From Atherinomorus stipes (Eukaryota > Chordata > Actinopteri > Atheriniformes > Atherinidae), in the NCBI GenBank assembly GCA_023101725.1, contig JALJCO010001064.1, positions 90,001-154,000 of the forward strand: a DNA stretch of 64,000 nucleotides. Direction: 5' to 3'. The notes under the pieces were generated by a model. It had not been told where the DNA came from. It saw nothing but the letters and a program-made list of their open reading frames with translations, and did no database searches. Shown in pieces: positions 32,397 to 44,145 of this stretch (position 1 is its first letter; every line of letters begins with the position of its first letter). The translations under genes and the position numbers were made by a program.

Positions 32397-33716
32397 CAGG
32401 GCCTGAAATTCACTGCGGGATTGCGGGAATCGCGCATAATACCGTTAATTCCCGCAAACTTCGCTCTTATAATGCGGGAAATTCCCGCTTGCAATTGCAG
32501 CGACGTAATGTGCAGTGAATGTTTGCATCGGAGCCATAAAATAACGTAGAATAAAGGGCTCGACATGCTTGAGGCGACGCCGCTCCTTCTCCTTTCATTC
32601 AGAAGGAGTGACGTCGCCTCCCGCGTCGGCCCTTTAATAATGCGCGTTCCCCTTCTCTCTCTCTCTGACCTGTCAGATGTCGCAGCTTCCCTCATGTTGA
32701 TAAACCAACCATTGTTGGCGGATTTCCCGCCGGTAAGACGATACTTTCACGGAGTCTTATAACGTAAATGTAATTTCGGTTCACCTGAAGGGAAGCTGGT
32801 CTGGACCAACACCAGTAAGAACCAATAGCGGCGCCGGTGTCGGTCTCGTTTACGACCCAAATCCTCCTGATTCTCAGGTAGCGCCGGTGCTGGTTACGGT
32901 ACCAAGCAGCCCAAAGAAAAGTTTTAGCCTAACTGGCTCAGAATATCCGTGTTTGATCATAATGATGGAGACACGAGCCGCTCAGTTTAATGTTGGTGTG
33001 ATGAGACCAACATCAGTGCTGCGTCACCGTTTCTCACACGGCAGCTGAATGTGAGATCGACTCATAGATAAAGATAATATTGATAAAAAAAAGTTTGATA
33101 TTAGGAATACATTTTATATTTTGACGCATAGGCTAAACAGCATTAAATACGTCATATTAAAAATCTAAATTTGGTATTTTGGAGAAAGAACCTGATTTTG
33201 GGAATGTTTCCTCATTTTCTCACATTCTCACCGCTCTTCACTTGTTCTTGTTTATCCGAGCTTCTTTATTATATTTTCTGTGTTTTTATTTTTATTTCCT
33301 AAGTATCCTTGGGTATTCTTAAAGGTGTTATTAAATGTGTTATTATTATATTCATTAAGTTTCTGACAGTTTTCTAGCCTTGCATGTAGAAGATGCTCTG
33401 TCCTCCCCAAGACCAGTTTTATTTTAACAGAACTTTTATCAAATGCAAGAGATTATGTAGAGGAGAGAGAGCAGAACAGAGCTGGAAGAAAGAACCACCA
33501 GAACCACTTATTATAATTATCCAGTTGAAAGATGCAACAGATTACTGCAATATGTACTTTTTATATTAAGTTGGTAAAAACTGATGATAGCTGGTAAAGA
33601 GAATGGAGACGGGACAAGAGAGCTGGTTAAGATGGAAACTAAGAAGGACAGAAAAGACAAATTAATGCTCCTTATTAATCTGAGGTACGGGTAAGATACT
33701 GTAGACCTGCAACCTC
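32397..33716. mobile_element. truncated second copy of the CAGGGCCTGAAATTC hAT-like element
   Basis: This copy is collinear with 22839-24160 but lacks the last ~100 bp including the right terminus. The corresponding site in block B (near 53270) has no copy, so it inserted in A only. Short frames within it are not conserved between the two copies. Confidence 0.7.
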
Positions 33717-33719
33717 TAA

Positions 33720-34489
33720 TGCTGCATACACACCAAACGTGCTTTGGGGGTCAAGGTCGTCAAATTTATATGTAAAGTCAATGACCGACGCGCGTTGAGG
33801 AGGCGTTTCACGAGTTGAGTTTTGAGATTTTCAGCATTTGACGTGCATCAAGGGTGGCAGACGCCGGAGTTGGAAAATCTGAACTTTGGCATCTTGATGC
33901 GGGGCATCAACCAATCAGAGCGAGTCATGACACAGACACACATTTTATGACAGGATGGGAAACACCAAGAAGAACCAGGGAAATCTCTCTCTCTGAAGAC
34001 AGAGGAGGATAAACTGTGATCTGTGTCTGGTCCCGCTTTCTGAACGGTGGTTTGATGACCTGCTGTGCCGATAGGATGTACAGGGTTTGTAAAGCTGCCC
34101 CTCATCGGGACAGTGGGACGTTAAAACTGGGCCGGATCAGAAAGCTGAAAGCGAAATGGTGAAACTCGTCACACTCCTCGAAACTCAAACACCTGGAATC
34201 ATCTGGTGAACCAGACACGGAGCAGAGATGCCCGATGACGACGTTCCCTCGCTTTGTTTATCACATAAAGCCGAGCCGCTCTCTCTCCTGCACCTACCAT
34301 GGTGCAGACAGACCGGTGACAGGAAAAAAAAAAAAAAAGACTACTCCCGACACCCATCTTGGCTGGACATCCCTTGACGGGCATCGAGATGCTGGAAATC
34401 AAGCGTCTGACTTTTTAGCGACCCAGCGTCCAACTCTGGGCGTCAGGCGCGATTTTGACACCCAAGTCACGTTTGGTGTGTAGGCAGTG
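33720..34489. mobile_element. Harbinger-like element (block A copy)
   Basis: The ends TGCTGCATACACACCAAA and, inverted, CACTGCCTACACACCAAA are flanked by TAA on both sides (33717-33719, 34490-34492). The block B counterpart is at 53337-54967 and carries an extra hAT insertion. Its presence in both blocks means it predates their duplication. Confidence 0.65.
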
Positions 34490-34851
34490 TAATTGTCACA
34501 TCCCTACTTGCTAACAAAAGTAATTCTCATTTATTTAGATGGAATAACTTCAAGATAAGAAGTTATTGAGACAAAGAAAAATGTCTATTGGCAGATAGGC
34601 TGAGAGACAGGCAGCCATAACATTTAAGTTCAGAAATGTTTCCTCAATGGAACATTTATTTTGGATGAGCAGCATCCTAATATGGAAGGTTTTGTTTGCT
34701 TTTTGATAGCTTTATAGTATTTCAGTATTTATTTATTCTTTCAGAGGATTTAATGGTCACAGAAAAACGATGTGCAAGTCTTCTGGCGCGATTACAAATC
34801 ACAATTGTACCTCATCATATTGTGTTTCATTATTTCCTGCATGTCTTGCAG

Positions 34852-36054
34852 CTGCTGGTGATCAAAGAAGTTTATCCCATGACTGAAGCCTGAGATTGAA
34901 CATTGATGAAGAACCAGAGCCAAGACCTGGATTATATAGAGGAGGAGAAACGAGAACACTTGACCAGGCAGGAGGGAATGCCACCCAGCGGGCTGTAGGA
35001 TGGTTTCACCAGGTTCACAAATACTTCTGTTTCTGTGATGAATGAAGACAAAGGAAGAACCTAAGTGGTCCAGATCCAAATATTTAGACATTCCCAATAC
35101 GAGTAAAAAGACATCATAGTCCACTGAGGATGAAGAATGAAGATAATGATGATTACGACTGCTGGCAGAAACCTTTATCAGACTCTGGATCTGAATCTGA
35201 AAGCAGTGATAACTGTGAGAGGAAAAAGGCGCCTAAATCAGGTTCAAATACTTGTGTGGAATGCTCAGTGTGTGGTCAGTTTATCCACAAGCGGTACATT
35301 CTACAACACATGAAAATACATCCAGGAAAGAAACAATTTGGCTGTGATGTTTGTGGAAAACGGTTTAGTTATGGCTCATATCTTAAAGTTCATATGAGAA
35401 TCCACACTGGAGAAGAGCTATTTAGTTGTGATATTTGTAGTAGAAAATTTACTTGTAAATCAAGTTTAAATAGTCATAGGATAACCCACACAGGAAAGAA
35501 ACCATATAACTGTGGTGTATGTGAAAAAAGTTTCAACCAACTCACTAATCTCTATCGACACAGGAGACTCCACACTGGTGAGAGACCATTTGGCTGTGAT
35601 GTTTGTGGAAAGAGGTTTACAGTGAACTCGCATCTTAAAGAACATATGAGACTTCACACTGAGAATCGCATTGTCTGTCATGTTTGTGGAAGATTTTTTA
35701 CTTCCAACACAAGTTTAAAGAGACATTTAAAAATTCACACTGGAGAGAAACCATTTAGTTGTGATGTTTGTGAGAAAAAGATTTGCACAAAGCGCAAATC
35801 GTTCAAAACACATGAGAACTCACACTGAAGAGACACCGTATGGCTGTGATGTTTGTGGAAAAGCATTTAGATTAAAGTCAGTTCTAAAAGAACATATGAG
35901 AACCCACACTGGAGAGAAACAATTTTCCTGTGAGCTTTGTGGAAGAAATTTCACTCAAAAGCAAAGTTTATTAAGACACATGAGACTTGACAAATGCAAA
36001 CTTAAACATGGACAAGTTACAAGATTCATACAGAAAGATGAACTGGATGATTGA
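34852..36054 (+). pseudogene. C2H2 ZNF copy 4 (block A), frameshifted in finger 7
   Basis: The exon begins after TGCATGTCTTGCAG. The leader fails in two ways: LLVIKEVYPMTEA then TGA, and a second short ORF (34906-34998) ending in TAG. The main frame starts at 35130 (MKNEDNDDYDCWQKPL) and runs 232 codons through six fingers. In finger 7 one extra base (GAGAAAAAGATTT against GAAGCAAGATTT in block B, about 35772-35782) shifts the frame to a stop at 35826-35828. The other frame then carries the rest of finger 7 and fingers 8-9 to 36054. The shifted tail is still well conserved, so the break is recent. A truncated six-finger protein is possible. Linker 5 is one residue shorter than in B. Confidence 0.85.
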
Positions 36055-36071
36055 TGTAACACTTAAATTTC

Positions 36072-37972
36072 TAGTTGCAGATTACTTTAACAATTGTTTC
36101 ATAGATTCAGCTACTGACATTGCTCAATGCACCTCTGAATTACCCGGTTTTTCCACACCACCCGAGCATCCCACTCAAAGTAGTGAGGTCTTGTACTGAA
36201 AAAATATTAATTATGTTAAAACAGATACAATAATACATTCATTATCAAATTCAAAGGCCAAAGATTGTTGGGGACTTAATAGTTCACTCATCAAGAAATG
36301 GAGACATTTTAACACCCGCTATTACACAAATTATCAAATCAATGAGATTGTGTTCCCCAGTGTCTTTAAAACTGCGGTCATAACCCCAGTGCACAAATCT
36401 CAAAGCAAAAACTAAAAAAGTAATTATAGGCCCATTAGCATATTGCCTGTACTATCTATAATTCTAGAAAAAAAAACTATTGCAGAGCAGCTAACCGAAA
36501 AAATCTTAACACCAATGATTTGTTACATCTGATTCAGTTTGGCTTTTGACGTGATTATTCCAGCCTGCTGATATTTAACAGCAGGCTGGAATGTCAAAAC
36601 CAGTCTTGACAGCGGAGGCACGGTGGGGGCTGTGTTTCTTGGCTTGAGTAAGGCCTTAGACAGGGTAGACCACCGTGCCCTCCTGTTAAAGCTCTGTCAA
36701 TACCACTTGTCCACTGAGGCACTGCAGTGGATACTGTCCTCCTTCAAACCTTGCACAACTGGGCTCCCACAAGGGTCCATTGTGGGACCCCTGGTATTTA
36801 GCATCTATGTAAAAGATCTTCCTGCTGTGTGCAAAGGCGTTGACATCATCATGTGCGCAGATGCAGCAAGCAATGAAGCAATGGATGAGACAAGTAACTG
36901 GCTAAATTCCTCGTGCCTAACATTAAATATTTTTTTTAAAAAAACAGTAGGAATGTATTTTTCCAGGACAAATATAATTAAAGAAATGCCTAAAATTTAT
37001 GTAAATGGGGAAAAAAATAAACATAGTAAAAGAGATAAATTATTTAGGGACTTACTTAGATCAAACCCTGAGCTTTAAAAGACATATTAAAAGACTCTGT
37101 AATTCAATTAGACATAACTTGTCAGGATTCAGACACATCAGAAATAGCTTAACAACTGAAGCATCTTTTACTTAAATGCCATGATCATTCCTCACATCAC
37201 AAACTGTTTGTCTTGTTGGTCTCAGGCCAATGAGACAGCACTCAAACCTCTGAGATCACTTTATAATCAGGCCCTGAAGATACTTGTTAAAAAAAAAAAA
37301 AAAACTCTCTGTTATCATTGTAATATCCTCAGCAAATACAAAATCTTACGTTTTGATAATTTAATCTGCTACACAGTCTTTAAAATCATCAATAATACTG
37401 CTCCACCCCCACTGAAACAATTCATCAAACTTTATTCTGACCAAACAACCCGAACATCTCGCTCCACGACTCAGAAATTGTGCCATTCCACAAAGATCAT
37501 CTACCTTTGCACAAACAGCTTTTTCTTTTAAGATCAGACAGTGGAACCAGCTCCCAGAGAGTCTGAAACTGGCTGTTAACATAAACCTGTTCTCTACTAA
37601 TCTGAAGAAGTATATTCTTGCACAAAAACTGTGTCAGCATCAGTCCAACGAATCTGTATAATATTTTTATGACTATCTGTATATTTTATATTTACAGTAT
37701 CTTTTGTATTTTAGACCAATTGTAGTTTACTGTATGTGACAGTATCAGTTCTGCTAATCTGTAAACATTTTGATGACTGACTGTACATCTTATATTTACA
37801 GTATTTTTTGTATTTTAGAGTAATTGTAGTTGTATGTGTAATTGCAGTAATGTGTGTACCTGCCCGGGGACAACCGATGGAAATTAGCAACAGATAACTC
37901 TGGTACAAAACATCTCTTCTTTTTAAGAATAATGTTTATTCTACACTGTCCCTGTTAAATAAACTACTAAAC
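36072..37972 (+). mobile_element. CR1/L2-type LINE inserted after ZNF copy 4
   Basis: Block B reads AAATTTCCAAGGATT without interruption at 56528; here the same words are split by 1.9 kb. The insert has RT motifs: NYRPISILPVLS-like at about 36425, FLGLSKALDRVDHRALL at 36640, GLPQGSIVGPLVFSIYVKDL at 36760. The catalytic box is degenerate (CADAAS instead of YADDT). A C-terminal part follows at 37181-37531 (LYNQALKILV, APPPLKQFI). The 3' UTR (GATGGAAATTAGCAACAG) ends CCCTGTTAAATAAA. Several stops and frameshifts make it inactive. It is 5' truncated. Confidence 0.85.
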
Positions 37973-38243
37973 CAAGGATTTTCAGATATTCCTGCAGTAA
38001 CATTTGTGAGGTTTTATTTTGACAAGCCTTTTTCTTGTATTTATGTACACTGTAAAAAAAAAAAAAAAAGAGTATCTGGGCTGTTGTTGATATGAAGGAC
38101 TTATTTACATTGATCAAACTTAATTATTTTGGTTTGGTGATGAAAAGTCATGTTTTTGAGTTAAACAAACTTAGAAATCACTCTTTAGTCTGAAATAAGT
38201 TTTTACTTTCACTCAAAGTAATTTCTTTAAGTTGTTTCAGCTT
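37973..38243. other. ZNF 3' flank shared with block B
   Basis: The sequence is collinear with 56530-56786 (ATTCCTGCAGTAACAT, GAGTATCTGGGCTGT, CACTCAAAGTAATTTC). An A17 run lies near 38053. Confidence 0.65.
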
Positions 38244-38912
38244 TATTTTTAATATTTATAAATAAATGACACTAAATTGCGGATAATTCTGAGAAGAAAT
38301 ATCAATGCATTTGTCTATACACACCTGCTCGGACGCAAGATTACGAAGCTGCAAGAGCAAAGTCGCATTTGTTATACCAGAGGAACGTGAGCACATGCAG
38401 CAGTGACGGACGGAGAGGTGGCTGCAGGGAAACTTCTGGATGCTGAAAAACAGCTGATCTCACTGTGGAGATGCCAAATGCAGATTTTAAATATTACACC
38501 TGTAGCTAATAACCTTGAATGGATACAAAATGCAGGGGAAACACTGTTAATTTAGCTGTGATTTTTTTCCCCCTCGTTTGCCAAACAAGATGCTGCGACG
38601 CAAAGATGACACCTGCGCCATCATGACATAGTAGCAGCGACCAAGCCACACTTTTCTCTTTTTCCTTTCTCTTTTTGTTTGCGATCAGCTCTGAGACGGT
38701 CAGATCGCCTTTTCTGATTGGTGGATTGGGTATCTGTCGGATGTGATTATTAAGAAAATCGACCTCAGTTCGAAAAAATAAACGATGCAGAATCGCAAGA
38801 CGGAATTTTGTCACTGATGTGAACGCTCCCGTTGACTTGACATTCATTTGATTAAAGCTATTTCCGCGCGCGAATCTTTCGGACGAAATATTCAGAGTAG
38901 GTGTGTAAAGGC
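38244..38912. mobile_element. AAAGGCCTTTACACACC element, block A only
   Basis: The right end (inverted AAAGGCCTTTACACACCTAC) and interior (TTGTCTATACACACCTGCTC, GAGCACATGCAGCAGTGACGG) recur at 58577-59110 and partly at 17.55 kb. Block B is uninterrupted here (TTTCAGCCTTTCGAGTGC at about 56776). Boundaries are good to a few bases; the duplication is unclear. Confidence 0.65.
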
Positions 38913-39040
38913 CTTTGAAGTGCATGAACAACAAAGGGGGCGTGGCTATTTTCAAAACTCAACATATCCAGACCACAAAGGCTCATGGGAAATACAAATC
39001 CAGCTGGAAATTAACCTTTTATGATTGTTATTCTATGAAT

Positions 39041-39504
39041 TTGAGTTATGTGCTTGACTGCCTTTATTTTCTCATTCAGAGGAAGCTGTTTGGAAATTCT
39101 GTTCAGTTTGGACGTTAAAGTTGTTGTTATACTATTTAGATCCCCGAGGGGAAATTAAGGCTCTGCATTTTACCCATCTCTGTACATTAGTACCAGAGAG
39201 CAATGGGCTGTTACTTAAAGCGCCCGGGGAGCAGATGGGGGAGTTAAAGGAATAGTTCACCCTCAGAATGATTCAACTTTATTTTCCAATTACCCTGATG
39301 GTGAGCAAGATTCTGGACCCCTTTTTTAATATGTCAAATGCAGCCGGAGATCAGGACGACTTCTCCTTTCCCCCCAATGGAGTTCGCCAGGGTCCGAGCC
39401 AAAAAGGTCCAAAAAAGTCCACAAAAAATTGTCAATATTCCTCCATACTGCTCGTCCCATGTTGTCCAAGTGTCCTGAGTAGGTAGCGTCCAAAATTTAC
39501 TTGA
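39041..39504. other. spacer between blocks A and B with repeat debris
   Basis: GATCCCCGAGGGGAAATTAAGG (39141) and AAAGGAATAGTTCACCCTCAG (39246) are fragments of common fish repeats. No gene was recognised. Confidence 0.45.
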
Positions 39505-39930
39505 AACTACGCCATTTAGTATACCCTCTGGGATTCCTCTCCCTCAGCACATCCGCAGCACCACAGACCCCAACGCTTTCAAATCAGAACTTAAAACTCA
39601 CCTATTTCAATCTGCTTTCATCACCTAATGTTCTTGCACTACTATCTTTTAAATTGAATTTTTATTGAACATTATTACTGAACCACACGGTATTTTATCT
39701 TGTTTTTGACTATTCTTCTATATTTTGACTGTTCTTTTATCTTTTGACATGTACAGCAGCTTTTAGTTTTATGAAAAGGGCTATACAAATAAATGTCAAT
39801 CATTCATTCATTCATTTTCTGTACTGCTTATCCAGTTCAGGGTTGCAGGGGTTGCTGGAGCCTATTCCAGCTATTATCAGGCGAAAGGCGGGTACACCCT
39901 GGACAGGTCGCCAGTCTGACAAATAAATGT
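39505..39930 (+). mobile_element. LINE 3' end plus a common teleost repeat
   Basis: TTTCAAATCAGAACTTAAAACTCACCT (FKSELKTHL) is the protein end of a CR1/L2-type LINE. It is followed by its tail at about 39780 (GGGCTATACAAATAAATGTCAATC and CATTCATTCATT). From 39807, TTTTCTGTACTGCTTATCCAG to GTACACCCTGGACAGGTCGCC is a repeat very frequent in fish genomes; a fragment also lies at 9.5 kb. Confidence 0.65.
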
Positions 39931-39938
39931 ATTATTAT

Positions 39939-41360
39939 TAGAGATGCACGATATTGGAATTTTGGCCGATATCCGATATGCCGATATTTTAAAATGCATG
40001 TGGCCGATAACCGATACCGATACCGATATTAAAGCTGAAAAATAAATTATGTAATATTCATTCCTTGTGCAAAAATAGAAAATTAGAAAAATACCCCAAC
40101 TTGTGTTTATGTATAACAAGTCAAATTTAATGACAGTTGTTTTAACAAAATAAATAGGATATGTGCATTTTTTTCCTACAACAACCTGGATTTTCTTTTC
40201 ACTGAGAAAAAAACTAACCCAAAAACAGGGATATTTAGTTATTACACAAATGATAGTGTATAAACTCTGTTCACACAGAACATAGAGAGAAGTGCATTGT
40301 ACAAGTATTCTGCAAGCACAAATAAAACAACAGATATCTCCGACAGTGAATCTATATCAGTTTGTGGCCAGATGTGCTGGACAGGCAATCACTTAAATTC
40401 AAAATACCGTAGACTGAAAACAAAGCTGATTATGCAGGTACAAATTAAAATGAACTCAAATCTTAAATCTGCTCAGTGCAAACAAACTGAAAAGTGCAAA
40501 AAATATTGTCAGCTTCAGTTCAGGCTTAGCATGCTTACAGGGCTAACACTTGATGTCCAGATGTCTGTGGTGAAACTCACCCAAGTGCAATCGGCAAAAG
40601 CTTCTCAATGCGGGTGGAAATTTCCGCTTGCAACTCCGGCAAGGCAACATCAGAAAAAAACCTCCGACTGGGGACCGTGTAGCGAGGTTCAACGTATTCC
40701 AAAAATCTCCTGAATCCAACGTCTTCAACGAATGAAAAAGGCTGGTTGTCCAGAGCGATGCACTCCATCAGTTTCTGAGAGATGCCTTTTGCCCTTGGAT
40801 GATCGCGGCTGAATTTCTTGGATTTATCCAAGGCTTGGTGGAGAGACTGCTGCTGGAGAAGCTTCGATTTGCCGCCGCGGCCGCCGCCGCTGGTAAACTG
40901 CTTCTCTTTTTCCTTTCTCGCGGCCAAGAACTCGGTGTAACGGTCGTCAGGATGACGGCTCTTGAGATGGTTAATCAGGTTAGTGGTGTTGAAAGACTTT
41001 GTTTTAGATCCTCCACGCATCACTGATGCTGAGCAGTCATTGCAGATAGCAGTTTTGCTATCTGTTTCCGATCATTTAAAAAACATCCACACCGCCGACA
41101 TTTTGTATTCAGTGGCTGCCCAGACGTGATAAAGCTGCGCCGGTGGACGCGGCGTTGTGACGTTTACATCCTTGCGCGGGAGGGGTGTGGGCGGCAGAGG
41201 AAGGAGGACGGGAAAAACATACGGCAGGTTCATTACCAAACAGCGACCTGATCGGTTAAATATCGGTTGAATATCGGTGGGGTGGCCGATGTCCGATACT
41301 CAGTTTTAAGGCCGATATAGGCCGATACCGATAGTGGGCCGATTATATCGTGCATCCCTA
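39939..41360 (-). mobile_element. hAT element with BED-finger transposase remnant
   Basis: The ends TAGAGATGCACGATAT and, inverted, TAGGGATGCACGATATAA are flanked by ATTATTAT on both sides (39931-39938, 41361-41368). Because the target is an (ATT)n tract, the duplication is weak evidence alone. The subterminal regions carry many CCGATA repeats. The element contains only the 5' part of the transposase gene and is therefore internally deleted. Confidence 0.85.
40515..41101 (-). pseudogene. hAT (ZBED-type) transposase, N-terminal part
   Basis: Read on the minus strand from the ATG at 41101: MSAVWMFFK, an in-frame TGA (41072-41074), then a BED zinc finger (CNDCSASVMRGG, NHLKSRH). A 140-residue region follows, with QPFSFVEDVGFRRFLEYVEP typical of hAT transposases. 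A frameshift after LLPIALG at about 40580 leads to VSFTTDIWTSSVSP, the start of the RNase H-like catalytic domain with its first Asp. The rest, including the C-terminal dimerisation region, is gone. BED-finger hAT transposases act in the nucleus on the element ends. With one stop, one frameshift and a missing C-terminus it cannot be active. Confidence 0.85.
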
Positions 41361-41480
41361 ATTATTATTATTATTATTATTATTTGGTAATTAACCATTG
41401 TGTGCAACTGGGTTTAATAAACCATGGTATTCTTAAAATGAGTATTAAATCAGTTTCAGATGTGGTTGTTTTGTGTGTAG

Positions 41481-41604
41481 GTTTTCAAAAGGTAAAGGAA
41501 GGATGCAGGCATGGGTGGCAGCACTCAGGAGGAGAGACTTTGTGCCAAAAGACTGTTCAGTTGTCTGCAGCTGTCATTTCAGAGCAGAAGACTTGTGGGT
41601 GTGA
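41481..41604 (+). pseudogene. THAP-domain exon 2 remnant (block B)
   Basis: After the acceptor TTGTGTGTAG the frame reads FSKGKGRMQAWVAALRRRDF then VPKDCSVVCSCHFRAEDL, with TGA at 41602-41604. It is the duplicate of 30450-30600. A 9-bp deletion after GAAGACTT (ACAGTGTGG side) changes the tail. In another frame TCGCDVCGRKLAQK resembles the start of a C2H2 finger. Non-functional. Confidence 0.7.
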
Positions 41605-41693
41605 TGTCTGTGGAAGAAAGTTAGCCCAGAAATAGAAGTAATTTAAACTGCATGAAGGTTAAAACTGAAACCTACCTGAACTTTGGTGTATAG

Positions 41694-42390
41694 CCGGCTT
41701 TTAGTCATTCCCAAAGTCAGGACACACACACATGGTGAGGCGTCGTTCCAATGGTACGGCCCTCGCCTGTGGAACAGTCTGCTGGAGGATCTCAGGGGCG
41801 CAGAGAATGTTCACATTTTTAAGAGCAGGCTCAAGACACACCTTTTTAGCTTGGCTTTCAGCTGATTTTATAAGTTGTAATTGGCTAATTTAATATTCTG
41901 TACAGGTTGTTTTTAAATAGCTTTTTATTGCTGTTTGGGCATTTTTAGATGTTTCTATTCAATGTTTTAATGCATTTCATACATTCTTATTACTTTTATC
42001 ATTATTACTTATTACTTTTATTGTTCCTGGGTCCTTAGGTCTCTCCGGTGCTTTCCTCTCGGGGGCCGTCTGTCCGGGGTGGCGTTGGCCAATTGGATGC
42101 AGTATCACTGGTGCCTTGGTGGGGGTTGGTCTTCCATCACACCTCCCCTGGGCACCTGGGCCGCTGCGGTTACGGTTGCTGTGCCGCCCCGGTGCAGACG
42201 GCTCCTCTGATGGGGTTCCCTCACTTTTTCCATCTGTACTCAGCCTCAGGTAGATTGATGTACAATTTTTTTTTTTTTTTGAGGGGGGGGGGGGCAGTGG
42301 GCGGGCGGGAATGTTTTTAAACTGTAAAGCGCTTTGAGTCGCGTAACCTGCTGGGAAAGCGCTTCATAAATAAAGATTGATTGATTGATA
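41694..42390 (+). mobile_element. CR1/L2-type LINE 3' end, block B only
   Basis: The coding end has WYGPRLWNSLLEDLRGAENV then HIFKSRLKTHLFSLAFS, the standard C-terminus of these LINEs. A GC-rich 3' UTR and a tail TAAAGCGCTTTGAGT to ATAAATAAAGATTGATTGATTGATA follow. Block A has TGGTGTACAGTTAAAAGATG uninterrupted at this place. A 5'-truncated copy inserted after duplication. Confidence 0.85.
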
Positions 42391-42480
42391 GTACAAAAGA
42401 TGAATTACTGGTCAACAAGACTGAAATTGGTCAATTTTAGTTCATTTTCAAAGAGATGGATAATTACAGAGCCCCGAAAG

Positions 42481-42778
42481 CAGTGGTTCTCAAACTGGGG
42501 GGCGGGCCCCCCAGGGGGCGCTCAGGGCTCTGTCAGGGGGGGGCCCAGCCAGGCCCAGTTTTTGTTCTTCTAACAAAAAATGGGCATATTCTGCAAAGTA
42601 CTAATGAAAAAAATGATGACTCAATAGGCATTGCCCCACACATCAAATGCAGTGCATTTTTTCATGTATTTCATGGTAAATGTTTGGGTACATGTGATGG
42701 CGGTGGTGGGATGGGGGGGCTTGACATTGTTATTTCCAATGAAAGGGGGGCCCTGCAAAAAAAGTTTGAGAACCACTG
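42481..42778. mobile_element. 298-bp hAT MITE
   Basis: The ends CAGTGGTTCTCAAACT are perfect inverted repeats. The flanks CCCGAAAG (42473-42480) and CCCTAAAG (42779-42786) match at 7 of 8. GC-rich near the left end, no coding sequence. Block A lacks it. Confidence 0.9.
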
Positions 42779-42844
42779 CCCTAAAGGAACATAGAGGGGA
42801 AAAAACTACATGGAGGGGAAAACTTTTTTTTTTTGCGAGACCTA

Positions 42845-43380
42845 GCAATACTTTTGCGGGATCTCCCAAAGGTTTCTTCTCCTACGTCAGTGAACCGGAA
42901 GCAAAACAGACGCACAACGATGGAGGCGCACAGTACTCATCATCCGTGCACTGCTCCGGGAACATAATACGTTTGTGTGTCACTTGCAACCTGCAACCAT
43001 GGAGGACGATTTACAGTAGAGCGGTTCTTAGTTTGCAGAGGGGTCCCACCAGTACCTGTGAAGCTGGCCAGAGTACTGTAGCTCATTGCTAATGAAGTCA
43101 ACCAGGACCACAAGATCGCAGTACCCTTTACGACGAGAAAGTCCCCTTGCCCTGAATATTCTTTTCAGATGTCTCTCACTAATGTCAAAGCCATGTCTGC
43201 AGCTAAGAATTGATTTTGTATCTTTACATGTCAGGCTAATTCCAAAATAGAAATCAATAAACTTCCCGCACGAATGATGTGTACTATATGCTCCTCCATT
43301 GTTGTGTGTCTGTTTTGCTTCTGGTTCACTGACGTAGGGAAAAAAAAAAAAACTTTGCGAGATCTCGCAAAAGGTATTGC
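42845..43380. mobile_element. foldback element with GCGAGATCTCGC ends
   Basis: GCAATACTTTTGCGGGATCT at the left and AGATCTCGCAAAAGGTATTGC at the right begin inverted repeats of about 110 bp. Both arms contain CTACGTCAGTGAACC and GAAGCAAAACAGACGCACAA-like blocks. No transposase was seen. Together with the MITE at 42481 it forms an insertion (about 42462-43375) absent from block A. Confidence 0.75.
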
Positions 43381-43780
43381 TTTAATATTTCAAATTTAAG
43401 ATCTTCAATATTGGCTTTTTAATTTTTAGTTTATTTATTTTTTTACAAAGTTCTGATATCCTTATATTATTCAGCTCTTAATTTCTGTAACCGATATCAC
43501 ATATTGTTGGTGAGACCACATATCTGTGAAACTCCGACACTGCCGGTCAGACAAGCCTCGTCATTGTTCTAAATCACTTTTTAAAATTCACCCCTTCATC
43601 AGCATTTCACCAAGTATCAGTTGCTTTTTATTGCTACCGTGTTTATAATTATCTTATTGTTTCTTTCATCTGTTTCTTTTTATCTGATTTTGTGTCTTTT
43701 AATGTCTGTTATTTTGAGTTTAACACTATTCAGTTGCTGCTGTCGCTTAGTGCTTTATAAATAAAGTTGGCTTGAATAAA

Positions 43781-44020
43781 TCACAGGAAGTGATGTCATC
43801 ACCATTCCTGTTTTCGTAGCTCATTTTTCCTGGTTGAACAGCACCGCATGGCAGACTGTTCATTCAAATTCTGAATGTAATCTGCTGCCATCCTCCATGA
43901 AGACACTTCGAGGCACCGCTGTAAGTTGTTGATGTTGCACTGAAAGTGTTATAAACACGTATCTGAAGTTTTTGGGCTAAAAACCACAACATTTAGACAA
44001 TGTTAGCTAAATAATGCTAA
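43781..44020 (+). repeat. 230-bp dispersed cassette, copy 4 of 5
   Basis: TCACAGGAAGTGATGTCATC to AAAACCACAACATTTAGA, with GTAAGT at 43921. It is the block B counterpart of copy 3. Confidence 0.75.
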
Positions 44021-44145
44021 CCACGGCCGCTCTTGGCGTTAAAATGTCATACTGGGAACATCTGTTTTGGTTTTTGGGACCGATGTTTTCACTACGGAAA
44101 ACTCGCGATATCTCGTCGTTTTATTACGAAATCTCACGAGATAAT

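Larger units (their letters stand above)
30358..39040. repeat. segmental duplication block A
   Basis: Blocks A and B (41386-56906) share, in the same order, a THAP exon remnant, an AT-rich stretch, the 230-bp cassette, a TTTCCCAGCATTCCTTTG region, a Harbinger-like element, the ZNF exon and a 3' flank to about 39040. They differ by insertions private to each. A measured identity needs an alignment; by eye the ZNF exons are well above 90% identical. Confidence 0.85.

Noticed and set aside
41384..41635. 83-codon frame ending GCDVCGRKLAQK
   Set aside because: The THAP signature lies in a different frame and the frame runs through the intron; only the short finger-like end is interesting and is noted as a finding.
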